A stretch of 64,000 bases of DNA from Bacillus sp. V2I10 (GCF_030817055.1 NZ_JAUSYV010000001.1:2504001-2568000), one strand, 5' to 3'. Positions 9,302 through 17,386 are shown, numbered from the stretch's first letter. Program-made: numbers and translations. Notes: generated by a model from the letters alone, not told the origin.

Positions 9302-9511
9302 GAAAAAATTCTTCCAACAGCTTTTACAACTGATTATAAAAATCAAACGGGAAAATATCATGGGTATTGTCATCCAAATACCTCTCATATTGCTGCCTTG
9401 TTCGCCGAATCACGAGATGTACTAAAAAGCGAAGCAGGAAACAGAGGAAGTAACATATTTCTATCATTTATTGGAGCCTATTCTTACATCCCCAAGGGAA
9501 GATGTATTTGA
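9302..9511 (+). other. Open frame downstream of the DUF6157 stop
   Basis: The 69 codons after TAA 9299-9301 are open in the same frame and read like protein (HGYCHPNTSHIAALFAESRD), but contain no Met and no ribosome binding site. They could be a decayed C-terminus or the rump of another gene. I do not recognise the family. Confidence 0.25.
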
Positions 9512-9539
9512 AGGCATTTATTTGTCAAGAAATGCCTTC
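9510..9539. repeat. 10-bp inverted repeat
   Basis: GAAGGCATTT, a 10-nt spacer, then AAATGCCTTC. An A-run follows on the + strand, and neither strand has the T-run after the stem expected of a terminator. Confidence 0.5.
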
Positions 9540-9554
9540 AAAAAAACTCTGCAT

Positions 9555-9796
9555 TCATTCTAGCTTAAACCGATATTTGCATGTACCTCCGCATATTTCA
9601 TTGTTGTTTTCAATAATTTCTCCTAGAAACCGTATTTTCTCCATACTTATAAGAGGTAAATGGTTTATCCCTATTTCTCTTGCCGTCATTAAAACCTCAC
9701 GAGCAATATATTGCCGTAACCTAGTCTTATTTCTTTCATCATTTCATGGATATTGATTCCACCTAAAGCAGATAGTTCTCTACATTCAACCTTCAA
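9555..9796 (-). pseudogene. Small frameshifted gene of unknown function
   Basis: On the minus strand a perfect AGGAGG (complement of 9804-9809) precedes TTG 9796 by 7 nt. It starts LKVECRELSALGGINIHE. The frame then fails near 9736 but continues one frame over as RLRQYIAREVLMTAREIGINHLPLISMEKIRFLGEII-like sequence to TGA at 9555. The total of 242 nt is not a multiple of three, consistent with one indel. Two cysteines (ICGGTC) lie near the end. I do not recognise the family. The opposite-strand frame at 9502-9756 is its shadow. Confidence 0.4.
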
Positions 9797-9928
9797 AAGT
9801 ATACCTCCTGACATCATCATCACATATATTAAAATTGATAGGTCCTCACATAAAACATCTGTTAAGATTCTGAATGGCTGAACCGACCAGGGAAATAATA
9901 TACCTGATCTTAAATTAAGGAGAATCAG

Positions 9929-10324
9929 ATGATGGTAAAATTTATAGTTTCACTTGTATTAATGGCATCGATTATTTTCACACCTATAGGAGACAGCTTG
10001 ATTGATAATAAAACTTCATTTGTAAGCGCAAAATCCTTCAAGTCAGGAAAACGCCGCTACAATCCCAACAGCAATTATAAACAGCCTGATACAAGACAAA
10101 ATCAACCTCGTTCCAATTTTAACAGAAGGAACAATTTTGCCAGGGGAGGCATCATGAGGGGGTTGCTCTATGGAGGAATTGCTGGACTTCTTCTTGGCGG
10201 ACTACTTAGTAATTTAGGGTTTTTTGGAGGGGTTCTGGGATTATTCATTAATATCCTTGCCATCCTATTTCTCTTGCTGCTCATCAGAAAAATATTTAGA
10301 TATTTTATACATAGGGTGAGTTAG
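9929..10324 (+). CDS. Small secreted/membrane protein with Gly-rich hairpin
   Basis: The 131-residue protein has a signal-peptide-like N-terminus (MMVKFIVSLVLMASIIF), then a basic, Asn/Gln/Arg-rich linker (SFKSGKRRYNPNSNYKQ). A GLLYGGIAGLLLGGLL glycine-rich segment and a second hydrophobic helix near the C-terminus follow. This layout resembles short Tim44-like or YtxH-type envelope proteins of bacilli; I assign no function. Start is ATG 9929 or 9932 after AAGGAGA. It appears to be a single gene flanked by its own terminator. Confidence 0.65.
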   Translation: MMVKFIVSLVLMASIIFTPIGDSLIDNKTSFVSAKSFKSGKRRYNPNSNYKQPDTRQNQPRSNFNRRNNFARGGIMRGLLYGGIAGLLLGGLLSNLGFFGGVLGLFINILAILFLLLLIRKIFRYFIHRVS

Positions 10325-10348
10325 GAAATCACTTTTTATGATCAGCAA

Positions 10349-10383
10349 ACGTACCTCTTTTTTCAAGAGGTGCGTTTTTTTTT
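10349..10383 (+). terminator. Rho-independent terminator
   Basis: ACGTACCTCTT pairs with AAGAGGTGCGT over a short loop, followed by nine or more T. Confidence 0.85.
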
Positions 10384-10446
10384 GCTGCCCAATCCTTTTT
10401 AGAGATGTATAACAGAATGACGGGAATTTAGGGAGAGGGTGACATA

Positions 10447-10518
10447 TTGAGATCAAACCTATTATTAAAAGAACATTCCATGATGGTTCAGCCAAGTTTA
10501 GCAAAACAAATTGGATAA
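10447..10518 (+). CDS. Candidate 23-residue peptide
   Basis: GGGAGAGGGTGA precedes TTG 10447, which opens 23 codons (MRSNLLLKEHSMMVQPSLA..) ending in TAA 10516-10518. A terminator hairpin begins 5 nt later. The ribosome-binding-site/ORF/terminator arrangement favours a real short gene. Function is unknown and I cannot test conservation. Confidence 0.35.
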   Translation: MRSNLLLKEHSMMVQPSLAKQIG

Positions 10519-10522
10519 AATA

Positions 10523-10555
10523 AGAAGGAAGAGGACTCGCCTTTCCCTTCTTTTA
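10523..10555 (+). terminator. Terminator after the short ORF
   Basis: AGAAGGAAGAGG pairs imperfectly (G-U) with CCTTTCCCTTCT, followed by TTTTA. Confidence 0.65.
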
Positions 10556-10683
10556 TTTAATAAGTTCTTCTCGAATTGTTCATAGTTTATTCATATTTAA
10601 ACGATAAGATAAGAGACAAGTTCAGCAAAAGATATGTATCAAAATGAATACGAAAGAAAACCAGAAACAAAGGAGATTACGTA

Positions 10684-11568
10684 ATGAAGAACGGTTTAAA
10701 AAATAAGATGACCTATTATTTTCTGCTGACAGCGATCATTGGCATTGCTGTCGGATGGGGAATTGCTTCTTTTAACGATGAGGCAGTTGCAAGTGTTAAT
10801 GGAGAAAAAATCAGCAAGGACGAGCTGTACGGATTACTGATGGATCAAGGGGGAACTCAGATTGTCGATTACTTGATTACTGAAAAGATCATTGAACAGG
10901 AATCCGATAAGAAGAACATAAAAATATCCAATGATGCAGTCGAAGAAGAATATCAATCCGTTGTGGACTCATATGGAGGCGAGGAAGCCTTTAAACAACA
11001 GTTAGAAACTAGCGGCGGAACTATAGAAGATGTGAAAAAAGATTTAAAAACAAATTTAAAAATCGAAAAACTTCTTGAACCTGAAATATCCATTTCAGAG
11101 GATGAAATGAAAACCTATTTTGAAGAAAATAAAGAGAGCTTTGCAGAGCCTGAACAAGTGAAGGCAAGTCATATTTTAGTAGAAGATGAGGCAACAGCAA
11201 AAGAAGTAAAAGAAAAACTGAACGCAGGCGAGGATTTTTCAGAGCTTGCGAAAGAATATTCAACAGACACTTCTAACAGTGAAAAAGGCGGTGACCTAGG
11301 TTACTTTGCAAAAGGCGATATGGTTACTGAATTTGAAGATGTGGCATTCGCTATGAAAGAAGGAGAAATCAGCGAGCCGGTCAAAACCGAGTTTGGCTAT
11401 CACGTTATTAAATTTGAAGATAAAAAAGCAGCTGCAGAAGCAGCCTTTGATGACAAAAAAGAGGAAATAAAAGAAACACTGTTTGATCAAAAGATGCAAA
11501 CGGTCTACACAACATGGCTTGAAGAGAAAAAAGATGAATATGATATTAAAAATACGCTTGAGAGCTGA
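10684..11568 (+). CDS. PrsA-like foldase, parvulin peptidyl-prolyl isomerase
   Basis: This extracytoplasmic folding catalyst has 294 residues: a short basic start, one membrane segment (~9-29), an N-terminal SurA/PrsA-like chaperone region and a parvulin domain (~155-252). Parvulin signatures are KASHILVEDEATAKEV, FSELAKEYSTD, GGDLGYF and GYHVIKFED. Classical PrsA is a lipoprotein, but here no lipobox Cys is present, so the protein should be held by an uncleaved N-terminal anchor. Start ATG 10684 follows AAAGGAG. It is a stand-alone gene with its own terminator. B. subtilis prsA sits elsewhere, so this is probably a paralogue. Confidence 0.85.
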   Translation: MKNGLKNKMTYYFLLTAIIGIAVGWGIASFNDEAVASVNGEKISKDELYGLLMDQGGTQIVDYLITEKIIEQESDKKNIKISNDAVEEEYQSVVDSYGGEEAFKQQLETSGGTIEDVKKDLKTNLKIEKLLEPEISISEDEMKTYFEENKESFAEPEQVKASHILVEDEATAKEVKEKLNAGEDFSELAKEYSTDTSNSEKGGDLGYFAKGDMVTEFEDVAFAMKEGEISEPVKTEFGYHVIKFEDKKAAAEAAFDDKKEEIKETLFDQKMQTVYTTWLEEKKDEYDIKNTLES

Positions 11569-11570
11569 GA

Positions 11571-11600
11571 AAGAGGAGGAGAGGATCCCTCTTCTTTTTC
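11571..11600 (+). terminator. Terminator of the prsA-like gene
   Basis: AAGAGG pairs with CCTCTT across an 11-nt loop, followed by a T-rich run. Confidence 0.65.
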
Positions 11601-11748
11601 TATTTTCCAGCAGTTATTGTACCGGATATATGAGCAGTGATGGTCAAAGGAAACGGACTCGATAGGTAGGTTTTTTACGGTATCACTTGTACCTCTGTTT
11701 ATGCAAAAAACTCTTTTCTTTCTGAAATTAGGAAGCGCCTGGAAAAAA

Positions 11749-11852
11749 GGAAGTATTTCTCTAAAATCGGAAAGTATTTACCTTATTTTTGCTAGTAAAC
11801 AGATCATTTCGGATAGTAAAAGTCTCATTTTGGAAAGTAAACTTTCAATCAC
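11749..11852. repeat. Five degenerate direct repeats of 20-22 bp
   Basis: Consecutive units begin at 11749, 11769, 11791, 11811 and 11832. They share a GGAAAGTA-N6-TCATTTT-like pattern, for example GGATAGTAAAAGTCTCATTTT followed by GGAAAGTAAACTTTCAATCAC. They fill the gap between the prsA-like gene and bioB. No coding frame fits. Confidence 0.55.
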
Positions 11853-11867
11853 ATTGAATATAGTTTT

Positions 11868-11921
11868 TAAGTAAACTAAAATAAAAATAAGTTGACATAA
11901 AACGACTCCATTCTTTACCAT
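11868..11921 (+). promoter_or_regulatory. bioB promoter with candidate BirA operator
   Basis: TTGACA at 11892-11897 is a perfect -35. TACCAT (11916-11921) is a plausible -10 with an 18-bp spacer. TAAGTAAACT (11868-11877) and AGTTGACATA (11890-11899) form an imperfect dyad around 12 bp, similar in layout to the Bacillus BirA box and overlapping the -35. Binding by biotinyl-AMP-loaded BirA would repress bioB. Confidence 0.5.
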
Positions 11922-11951
11922 TAGAGAGAAGGAAACGATGGAGGGATAAAC

Positions 11952-12950
11952 ATGGACTGGTTAACACTTGCAAACGAAGTAGTAGATGGAAAAGAATTAA
12001 ATGAAGAAGAAGCACTGAGTATCTTAAACTCTGATGATGATGAACTATTAAGTTTGCTGCAGGGTGCATTTACGATTCGCAAGCACTACTACGGAAAAAA
12101 AGTAAAGCTGAACATGATCATCAATACGAAGTCAGGTCTTTGCCCTGAGAATTGCGGGTACTGTTCACAATCCAGTATTTCAACGGCGCCGATTGAAAAG
12201 TACCGCATGATGGACCGGGAAAGCATTCTTGCAGGAGCAGAAAGGGCTTATAATCTGAAGGTTGGCACGTACTGCATCGTGGCAAGCGGAAGGGGGCCAT
12301 CTGAAAAAGAATTGGACACGGTTGTATCTGCTGTGAAAGACATAAAAGAGCAATATGGACTTAAAGTATGTGCGTGTCTTGGTCTTTTAAAGCCAAATCA
12401 GGCCTCACGCTTAAAAGAAGCAGGAGTCGACCGCTACAATCACAATATTAATACATCAAAGGAACACCACGAATCGATTACAACATCCCATACATATGAT
12501 AACCGTGTTGATACGATAGAAGCTGTCAAGGCATCAGGGATCTCACCATGTTCAGGTGTCATCATCGGCATGAGAGAAACGAAAAAAGATGTCGTCAATA
12601 TGGCATACAGCTTAAGAGCACTTGATGCAGACTCGATACCTGTTAACTTTCTTCATGCGATTGACGGCACACCGCTTGAGGGGACGGACGACCTTGATCC
12701 GCGCTATTGCCTGAAGGTCCTTGCGCTATTCCGTTTTATTAATCCGACAAAAGAAATCCGCATCTCAGGAGGACGTGAAGTGAACCTTCGATCCCTTCAG
12801 CCGCTTGGACTTTATGCGGCGAACTCTATTTTCGTGGGCGATTATTTAACGACTAAAGGCCAGGAAAGCACAAGTGACCATGAAATGCTGAAGGATTTAG
12901 GATTCGAAGTAGAGTTTGATTTTGAAGAAAATGAGGCGTTGACTTTATAA
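11952..12950 (+). CDS. bioB: Biotin synthase BioB
   Basis: BioB is the radical-SAM enzyme that inserts sulfur into dethiobiotin to form biotin. The 332-residue protein has the CxxxCxxC motif at Cys-64/68/71 (CPENCGYC) that binds the SAM-coordinated 4Fe-4S cluster. Further BioB segments include YNHNINTS, SGVIIGMRET and IRISGGRE. Start ATG 11952 follows GGAGGGA. No other bio gene adjoins it, so this is a lone bioB rather than a bioWAFDB operon. The candidate BirA box upstream suggests it is still biotin-controlled. A strong terminator follows. Confidence 0.96.
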   Translation: MDWLTLANEVVDGKELNEEEALSILNSDDDELLSLLQGAFTIRKHYYGKKVKLNMIINTKSGLCPENCGYCSQSSISTAPIEKYRMMDRESILAGAERAYNLKVGTYCIVASGRGPSEKELDTVVSAVKDIKEQYGLKVCACLGLLKPNQASRLKEAGVDRYNHNINTSKEHHESITTSHTYDNRVDTIEAVKASGISPCSGVIIGMRETKKDVVNMAYSLRALDADSIPVNFLHAIDGTPLEGTDDLDPRYCLKVLALFRFINPTKEIRISGGREVNLRSLQPLGLYAANSIFVGDYLTTKGQESTSDHEMLKDLGFEVEFDFEENEALTL

Positions 12951-12952
12951 AA

Positions 12953-12989
12953 AAATGGTCCCTTCTTATTAGAGAAGGGACCATTTTTT
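12953..12989 (+). terminator. Terminator of bioB
   Basis: A 14-bp perfect stem (AAATGGTCCCTTCT with AGAAGGGACCATTT, 6-nt loop) is followed by T residues. A-runs on the other side make it usable from both strands. Confidence 0.9.
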
Positions 12990-13066
12990 GTTCACAATTA
13001 TGGCGAATTATTTTTGAATGGCCGTGAATTAATTGTGAAAGTATGCTGATCCATCTATTAAATAGA

Positions 13067-14260
13067 TTAATAAGTTGATTCAGGAATCTCTTCATACTTT
13101 TCAGGATCTAGCGAATGAACAGATTCATCTGCTACTCCGGTGATAATGCCCATTAAACCAGTTTCCACTGTGTTTACGAGCATTCCTTTTTGTTTTTGTC
13201 CAAAATTCTGAGTTTGTCCTTTTACTTCAAAAAGAACAGTTCCGCTTCCATTTAAAGCAAATGAACCTAGAGCAGTGCCCGGCAAATCAAGACCTTGCTG
13301 GTACAGGGAGATATTCGTGAAGACAGAGTCTCCTTTTGCCTGAAGGGCTTCATATGCAGCAACATTCAGCTGTCTTGAAAAATCATAATCATAATTACTT
13401 GCATACTGTGCATATTTTGCTCCATCAGCCGTGCTTGGATCTGGAACAAACTGTGCGGATATTGACATGGTCGCAATTTCTTCAGTATCACCTACATATG
13501 GAAATCCTTGATGATGAAGATCCATGAATACATCGACTTTACCGAACTCTGCCTGAAGATCTTTATACACATCTCTTACTGTTTGAGCTTCAGGTGTTAT
13601 GTACCAGCCTGGTTTGTTGGAAGCACCAGGGAAATCAGCTGCATTTGGCACATAGTTTAAGTCAGGATGAAAATCACGGTTTACATCAAATCCTGGGTTT
13701 GCTGCATAATCATCACCTTGCAGGACTCTCGTATAATAGTTCCATGAAGGCGTGGCTGAACTTAATTGAGGGTATCTTTCCACAACCTCCGACCAGCTTA
13801 AATCATTTCCTCTGCGATCTAATTTAGAAGCATCCACATTCATCATTGGAATGGCCACAATCGTCATTTCTTCTCTGATTTTACGGGCTTCAGCCGAATT
13901 GCTTGAGCCAATGTTTTGAAGCGTATTCAATAATGCAACGGTTCCTGTTTTTTCATTTCCATGAATTTCACTTTGAACGAGCAGAACTTTGTCTCCTTCA
14001 CCGACTCTGGCCGTGTAAATTTCACGCCCCTGATTCGTATAACCTGCCACACCCACAGAGACTCTTCCGCTGCTGCTCTGCTCAATTTGAATAAGCCTTT
14101 GCTTAAGCTCCGCATAATCAATAAAACCTTGTGTTGATAGTGTTTCTCCTGCAGATGGTTTAGCGGCTTCCATGTTTCCTGCCTGCGGAAAGACAAGAAC
14201 AGAAGCTAAAACAGCTGTACCTAAAATCTTTGTCAATGAATTCTTTTTCAATCCAGTCAC
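13067..14260 (-). CDS. Secreted M14 family zinc carboxypeptidase
   Basis: This is a 397-residue exported metallopeptidase. A signal peptide (KKNSLTKILGTAVLASVLVFPQA) occupies roughly residues 5-28. The M14 zinc site is present as HGNE (His-100, Glu-103) and a downstream LHHQG histidine (~249). NRDFHPD supplies the family Asn-Arg pair, and TVLFEVKG near the end is the likely catalytic Glu region. It probably trims peptides or cell-wall peptide in the exterior; the substrate is not evident. It stands alone, convergent with bioB and divergent from the cation exporter. Confidence 0.85.
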   Translation of the reverse strand: MTGLKKNSLTKILGTAVLASVLVFPQAGNMEAAKPSAGETLSTQGFIDYAELKQRLIQIEQSSSGRVSVGVAGYTNQGREIYTARVGEGDKVLLVQSEIHGNEKTGTVALLNTLQNIGSSNSAEARKIREEMTIVAIPMMNVDASKLDRRGNDLSWSEVVERYPQLSSATPSWNYYTRVLQGDDYAANPGFDVNRDFHPDLNYVPNAADFPGASNKPGWYITPEAQTVRDVYKDLQAEFGKVDVFMDLHHQGFPYVGDTEEIATMSISAQFVPDPSTADGAKYAQYASNYDYDFSRQLNVAAYEALQAKGDSVFTNISLYQQGLDLPGTALGSFALNGSGTVLFEVKGQTQNFGQKQKGMLVNTVETGLMGIITGVADESVHSLDPEKYEEIPESTY

Positions 14261-14525
14261 CTCATCCTTAATAGTTGAACTACAATCAGAATTTTCTGCA
14301 AAAAATTCACCAATCCTTTGTAAATTGACAAAAATGACGCAAAGGTTCTACAAGAACTTTCAGTTTGCTATTTCTTTCAATCTATTTTCCTAACAGACAA
14401 AAGTTCTTTCGCCTCACGAAATAAAAGGTTTTCTAAAGGAAGAAGTTTTAGTTGAAGCAAACTTTTTTTGACTGCCATTACTATTGTTGAATTATGAAAA
14501 AAGGTTGCTGTAGACCCACTCAGTC

Positions 14526-14538
14526 CTTACTTGGTAAG
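14526..14538. promoter_or_regulatory. Small inverted repeat upstream of the manganese exporter
   Basis: CTTAC-TTG-GTAAG lies in the leader between a weak promoter-like TTGACT (14468) and the start codon. The 310-nt gap (14261-14571) also has AAGTTT-N10-AAACTT. Neither is a clear match to a known MntR site. Confidence 0.25.
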
Positions 14539-14571
14539 ATGGTCAAGGAATAAAAAGTGGAGGACTTTTGG

Positions 14572-15441
14572 ATGGAACAACAAAAATATGCGGATTTAAA
14601 ACTGGGTGAGCGCGGCGCCATCATAAGCATCATTGCATACCTGTGTTTATCTGCTTTAAAACTAATGATCGGATATACAGCAAATTCAGAAGCCTTAAAG
14701 GCTGATGGATTAAATAATGCGACCGATATCGTTGCGTCAATTGCAGTATTAATAGGGTTAAGACTATCTCAAAAGCCAGCGGACCAGGATCATCCGTATG
14801 GGCATTGGAAAGCGGAAACGGTGGCTTCACTAGTTGCATCATTCATTATGATGGCAGTAGGGCTTCAAGTTCTGTACGGTGCAGTCATGTCAGTTTTTGA
14901 AGGAAAACGGGAATCACCAGATCTTGTTTCAGCTTGGACAGGGATTTTTTGTGCAGTCCTTATGTATTTCGTATACCGCTATAATAAAAAACTTGGTGAA
15001 AAAATTAATAGTCAGGCAGTCATTGCAGCCGCAAAAGATAACCTTTCTGACGCATGGGTCAGCATTGGGATAGTAGTCGGAATTATCGGATCCCAATTCT
15101 CTCTTCCTTGGCTGGATCCTCTCGCTGCTGTTGTTGTAGGATTTCTGATTTGCAAAACGGCGTGGGATATTTTCAGAGATGCCTCACATCATTTAACGGA
15201 TGGTTTTGATGAACAGGAAATACAGGCTTTTAAAGAAACGACTCTTTCTCTGTACGGGGTAAAAGGCGTTAAGGAAATTAAAGCAAGAAATTATGGAAAC
15301 AATACTGTCGTCGACATTGTCATTCTCGTCAATTCTAATTTGGATATTCGGGATGCACATGATATCTCAACAAAAGTTGAAAACATTTTAATGAATGAGC
15401 ATGACGTGTACAATGTACATGTTCATGTTGAACCGAATTGA
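14572..15441 (+). CDS. mneP: MneP-type cation diffusion facilitator (Mn2+ efflux)
   Basis: This is a 289-residue CDF transporter with five to six helices and a C-terminal cytoplasmic domain ending VHVHVEP. It is collinear with B. subtilis MneP (YeaB), a manganese exporter: MEQQKY.DL..GE.GA.ISI, DHPYGH.KAET.ASLVASFIMM and LTDGFD. Metal-site candidates are the LKADGLNN.TD stretch of TM2 and DN.SDA of TM5. Start ATG 14572 is 8 nt from GTGGAGG; the GTG at 14557 overlaps that site. Specificity for Mn2+ rather than Zn/Fe is inferred from similarity. Confidence 0.85.
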   Translation: MEQQKYADLKLGERGAIISIIAYLCLSALKLMIGYTANSEALKADGLNNATDIVASIAVLIGLRLSQKPADQDHPYGHWKAETVASLVASFIMMAVGLQVLYGAVMSVFEGKRESPDLVSAWTGIFCAVLMYFVYRYNKKLGEKINSQAVIAAAKDNLSDAWVSIGIVVGIIGSQFSLPWLDPLAAVVVGFLICKTAWDIFRDASHHLTDGFDEQEIQAFKETTLSLYGVKGVKEIKARNYGNNTVVDIVILVNSNLDIRDAHDISTKVENILMNEHDVYNVHVHVEPN

Positions 15442-15477
15442 ACCTGGTTTTGTATATAATAAGAGGAGGGAGAACCT

Positions 15478-15774
15478 TTGGATTCTGTACTGATTACTAA
15501 TTTAATGCGCATTGGACTTCCGCTGATCATCATCGCAGCATCCCTTTTCTGGACAATGAAAATGCCTTTTACAAAAAGGTTTTTGCCTCCAGTTACGCTC
15601 GCACTGCTTGCTGCTGCTGTATTTGTTGCACCATATTTTCTTGATTGGGCGAACGTCAGTGAGCGGAATTTAGAATCAATCCTGATAACGATTTATTTAA
15701 CGCTTACTTTGATGCTCAGTTCTGTATTGAGTTTGATCATTGCTTTATTTTTAAAGAAAAAAGAGAATAAATAA
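15478..15774 (+). CDS. Small membrane protein, three helices
   Basis: The 98-residue protein has three predicted membrane segments and a short basic tail (KKKENK). Start is TTG 15478 after a strong AGAGGAGGGAG site. It is 36 nt downstream of mneP and shares its terminator, so the two probably form an operon. I do not recognise the family. Confidence 0.6.
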   Translation: MDSVLITNLMRIGLPLIIIAASLFWTMKMPFTKRFLPPVTLALLAAAVFVAPYFLDWANVSERNLESILITIYLTLTLMLSSVLSLIIALFLKKKENK

Positions 15775-15786
15775 ATTTAGAAATAG

Positions 15787-15825
15787 AAAAGACATTTCTT
15801 TCAGAGGGGGAGGAGTGTCTTTTTA
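15787..15825 (+). terminator. Terminator of mneP and downstream gene
   Basis: AAAAGACA pairs with TGTCTTTT and T residues follow. Confidence 0.75.
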
Positions 15826-15945
15826 TGTGATTTAATAGGAATAAAATTCTTTATAGTTAAAAAATCCCAAAGGAAAGGAAGAGGAGATCACCTGCTCAAA
15901 CGAGAACTATATAACTACATAGAATGAATAAGGGAGTGCGTCATA

Positions 15946-16293
15946 TTGAGAAAAATGATTCTTCTTATGACCTTTGTCAGCATCTTCTTAGTTAGTTGTT
16001 CACAAACGAAGTCTTTTGAAGGAAGGATCAGCGATATTAAAAAAGGTCATTTTGAAGTGGATTGTTCTAAAGAGGTGCTGAAAGATGAGAAAAACAGGGA
16101 ATCCGCCGCCTACCCATGTTCAGTTAAGCTGTCAGCTAAAACGGTTTTCCGGGACAATCAAGGTGAGAAGCTGAAGATTCGACATTTTACGACTGGATTA
16201 GATATTCGAGTTGTTTTAGCCGATCGGAAAAAAATCAGCAAGAGCAAGGAAAGCAGAAAAGTAGAGGCCAGGGAGATTGTCTTGCTTAATTAA
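15946..16293 (+). CDS. Small lipoprotein of unknown function
   Basis: The 115-residue protein has a lipoprotein signal: basic start, hydrophobic core, and lipobox LVSC with Cys-18. The mature part is basic and beta-rich, beginning FEGRISDIKKGHFEVDC, and has two further cysteines. Start is TTG 15946 after AAGGGAGTG, or ATG 15955. It lies alone between terminators. No family recognised. Confidence 0.6.
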   Translation: MRKMILLMTFVSIFLVSCSQTKSFEGRISDIKKGHFEVDCSKEVLKDEKNRESAAYPCSVKLSAKTVFRDNQGEKLKIRHFTTGLDIRVVLADRKKISKSKESRKVEAREIVLLN

Positions 16294-16314
16294 GTTAATA
16301 AATAAATAATCGAA

Positions 16315-16358
16315 AAAATGCTTCTCTTTTGTTTTATGAACGAAAAGAGAAGCATTTT
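16315..16358. terminator. Bidirectional terminator between the lipoprotein gene and cysL
   Basis: A 16-bp perfect stem (AAAATGCTTCTCTTTT with its complement, 12-nt loop) has T-runs on both strands, serving the convergent genes on either side. Confidence 0.9.
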
Positions 16359-16411
16359 GCCGATTTCATAAGAGGTCTCAGGCCCGCTTCTTCATTTACT
16401 TAACATCTTTG

Positions 16412-17323
16412 TTACTTTTTAATTCCATTCTCCTGAACACTTGGCCACTTTTTGTTCAGGGCATTAATAAACGTTTTGACAATCTTTTTATCTTCTATTA
16501 CCGGTGAATAGATATAAGAAAGTGTCCGATTAAAAGTCTGGTTTTTCATTTTGATGATTGAGAGATTTTTATTTTGCACGTCTCGTTCTATAACACTTTT
16601 TGATAAAAAGGAGAGACCCATGCCGTTTATGAGTGTTTCTTTAATTCCCTGATTGCTGCTTATGGTTAGAAGGGATTTTACTTTTAATCCGTTAGTTCGA
16701 ATCACATGATTTAGAAATTCGCGTGTACCAGAACCAACTTCTCTTGTGACCCAAGGCTGATTGTGAAGATCGGCAAATGTAACCTCATCTTTTGAAGCGA
16801 GGTTATGATTTCTTGAAGATACAATAAATAGTTCGTCCTGCATAAATGGGTGTACAGCAAGTTCCTTGTCATTTGTCTGCCCTTCTATTAATCCTATATC
16901 TACTTGATGCATCCGGACAGATTGAACGATTTCTTCTGTATTTCCAATGAGAACTTGCAGCTCAAGTTCCGGGTATTCACTTTGAAGGTCAAGGAGTAAA
17001 GAAGGCAATATATACTCGCCGATTGTAAAACTGGCGCCAATCTTCAGTTCTCCTTTTACTGAATTTTGATGCTCCAGGATATCCTGTCTAGTTTGTTCAT
17101 AGAGGGTAATCATCCGTTTTGCGCGATCATATAAAATCTCGCCTGTCGGAGTAATTTGCAGGAATTTTGGCGAACGCAAAAATAATGTCGTCTGAAATTC
17201 TTTTTCGAGATTTTTTATATGCAAGCTTACACTCGGCTGTGACATGCGGAGATTTTCGGCTGTTTTCGTAAAGTTCTTAATTTCCGCAAGGGTTACAAAT
17301 GTTTTTAATGCGTCATAATACAA
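16412..17323 (-). CDS. cysL: LysR-type activator CysL of sulfite reductase genes
   Basis: This is a 303-residue LysR-family regulator: N-terminal winged helix (FTKTAENLRMSQPSVSLHIKNLE) and a periplasmic-binding-like effector domain. It is collinear with B. subtilis CysL (YwfK), including GELKIGASFTIGEYILPSLL and WVTREVGSGTREFL..V. CysL activates cysJI there. Here it is divergent from cysJI, the usual LysR arrangement, with a long intergenic region carrying a dyad. It probably also represses itself. Confidence 0.9.
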   Translation of the reverse strand: MYYDALKTFVTLAEIKNFTKTAENLRMSQPSVSLHIKNLEKEFQTTLFLRSPKFLQITPTGEILYDRAKRMITLYEQTRQDILEHQNSVKGELKIGASFTIGEYILPSLLLDLQSEYPELELQVLIGNTEEIVQSVRMHQVDIGLIEGQTNDKELAVHPFMQDELFIVSSRNHNLASKDEVTFADLHNQPWVTREVGSGTREFLNHVIRTNGLKVKSLLTISSNQGIKETLINGMGLSFLSKSVIERDVQNKNLSIIKMKNQTFNRTLSYIYSPVIEDKKIVKTFINALNKKWPSVQENGIKK

Positions 17324-17340
17324 AAGAAGCCCACCTTATG

Positions 17341-17386
17341 ATTAGTAATCTTAATTATAACAATAAATTAAATGTATTTTACTAAT
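17341..17386. promoter_or_regulatory. Candidate CysL-binding dyad in the cysL-cysJ intergenic region
   Basis: ATTAGTAA (17341-17348) and TTACTAAT (17379-17386) are perfect inverted copies separated by 30 bp, just upstream of the cysL start. The centre spacing and AT-rich interior fit a LysR recognition/activation region for the divergent cysJI promoter. The rest of the 259-nt gap is a ~200-nt leader with no other feature I recognise. Confidence 0.4.

Noticed and set aside
9502..9756. Plus-strand 84-codon frame
   Set aside because: No ribosome binding site and unnatural composition; it is antisense to a better supported minus-strand frame with AGGAGG.
14261..14571. Manganese (yybP-ykoY) riboswitch or MntR box upstream of mneP
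   Set aside because: The conserved riboswitch loops are not visible and no stretch matches the MntR consensus well; only small unassigned inverted repeats are present.
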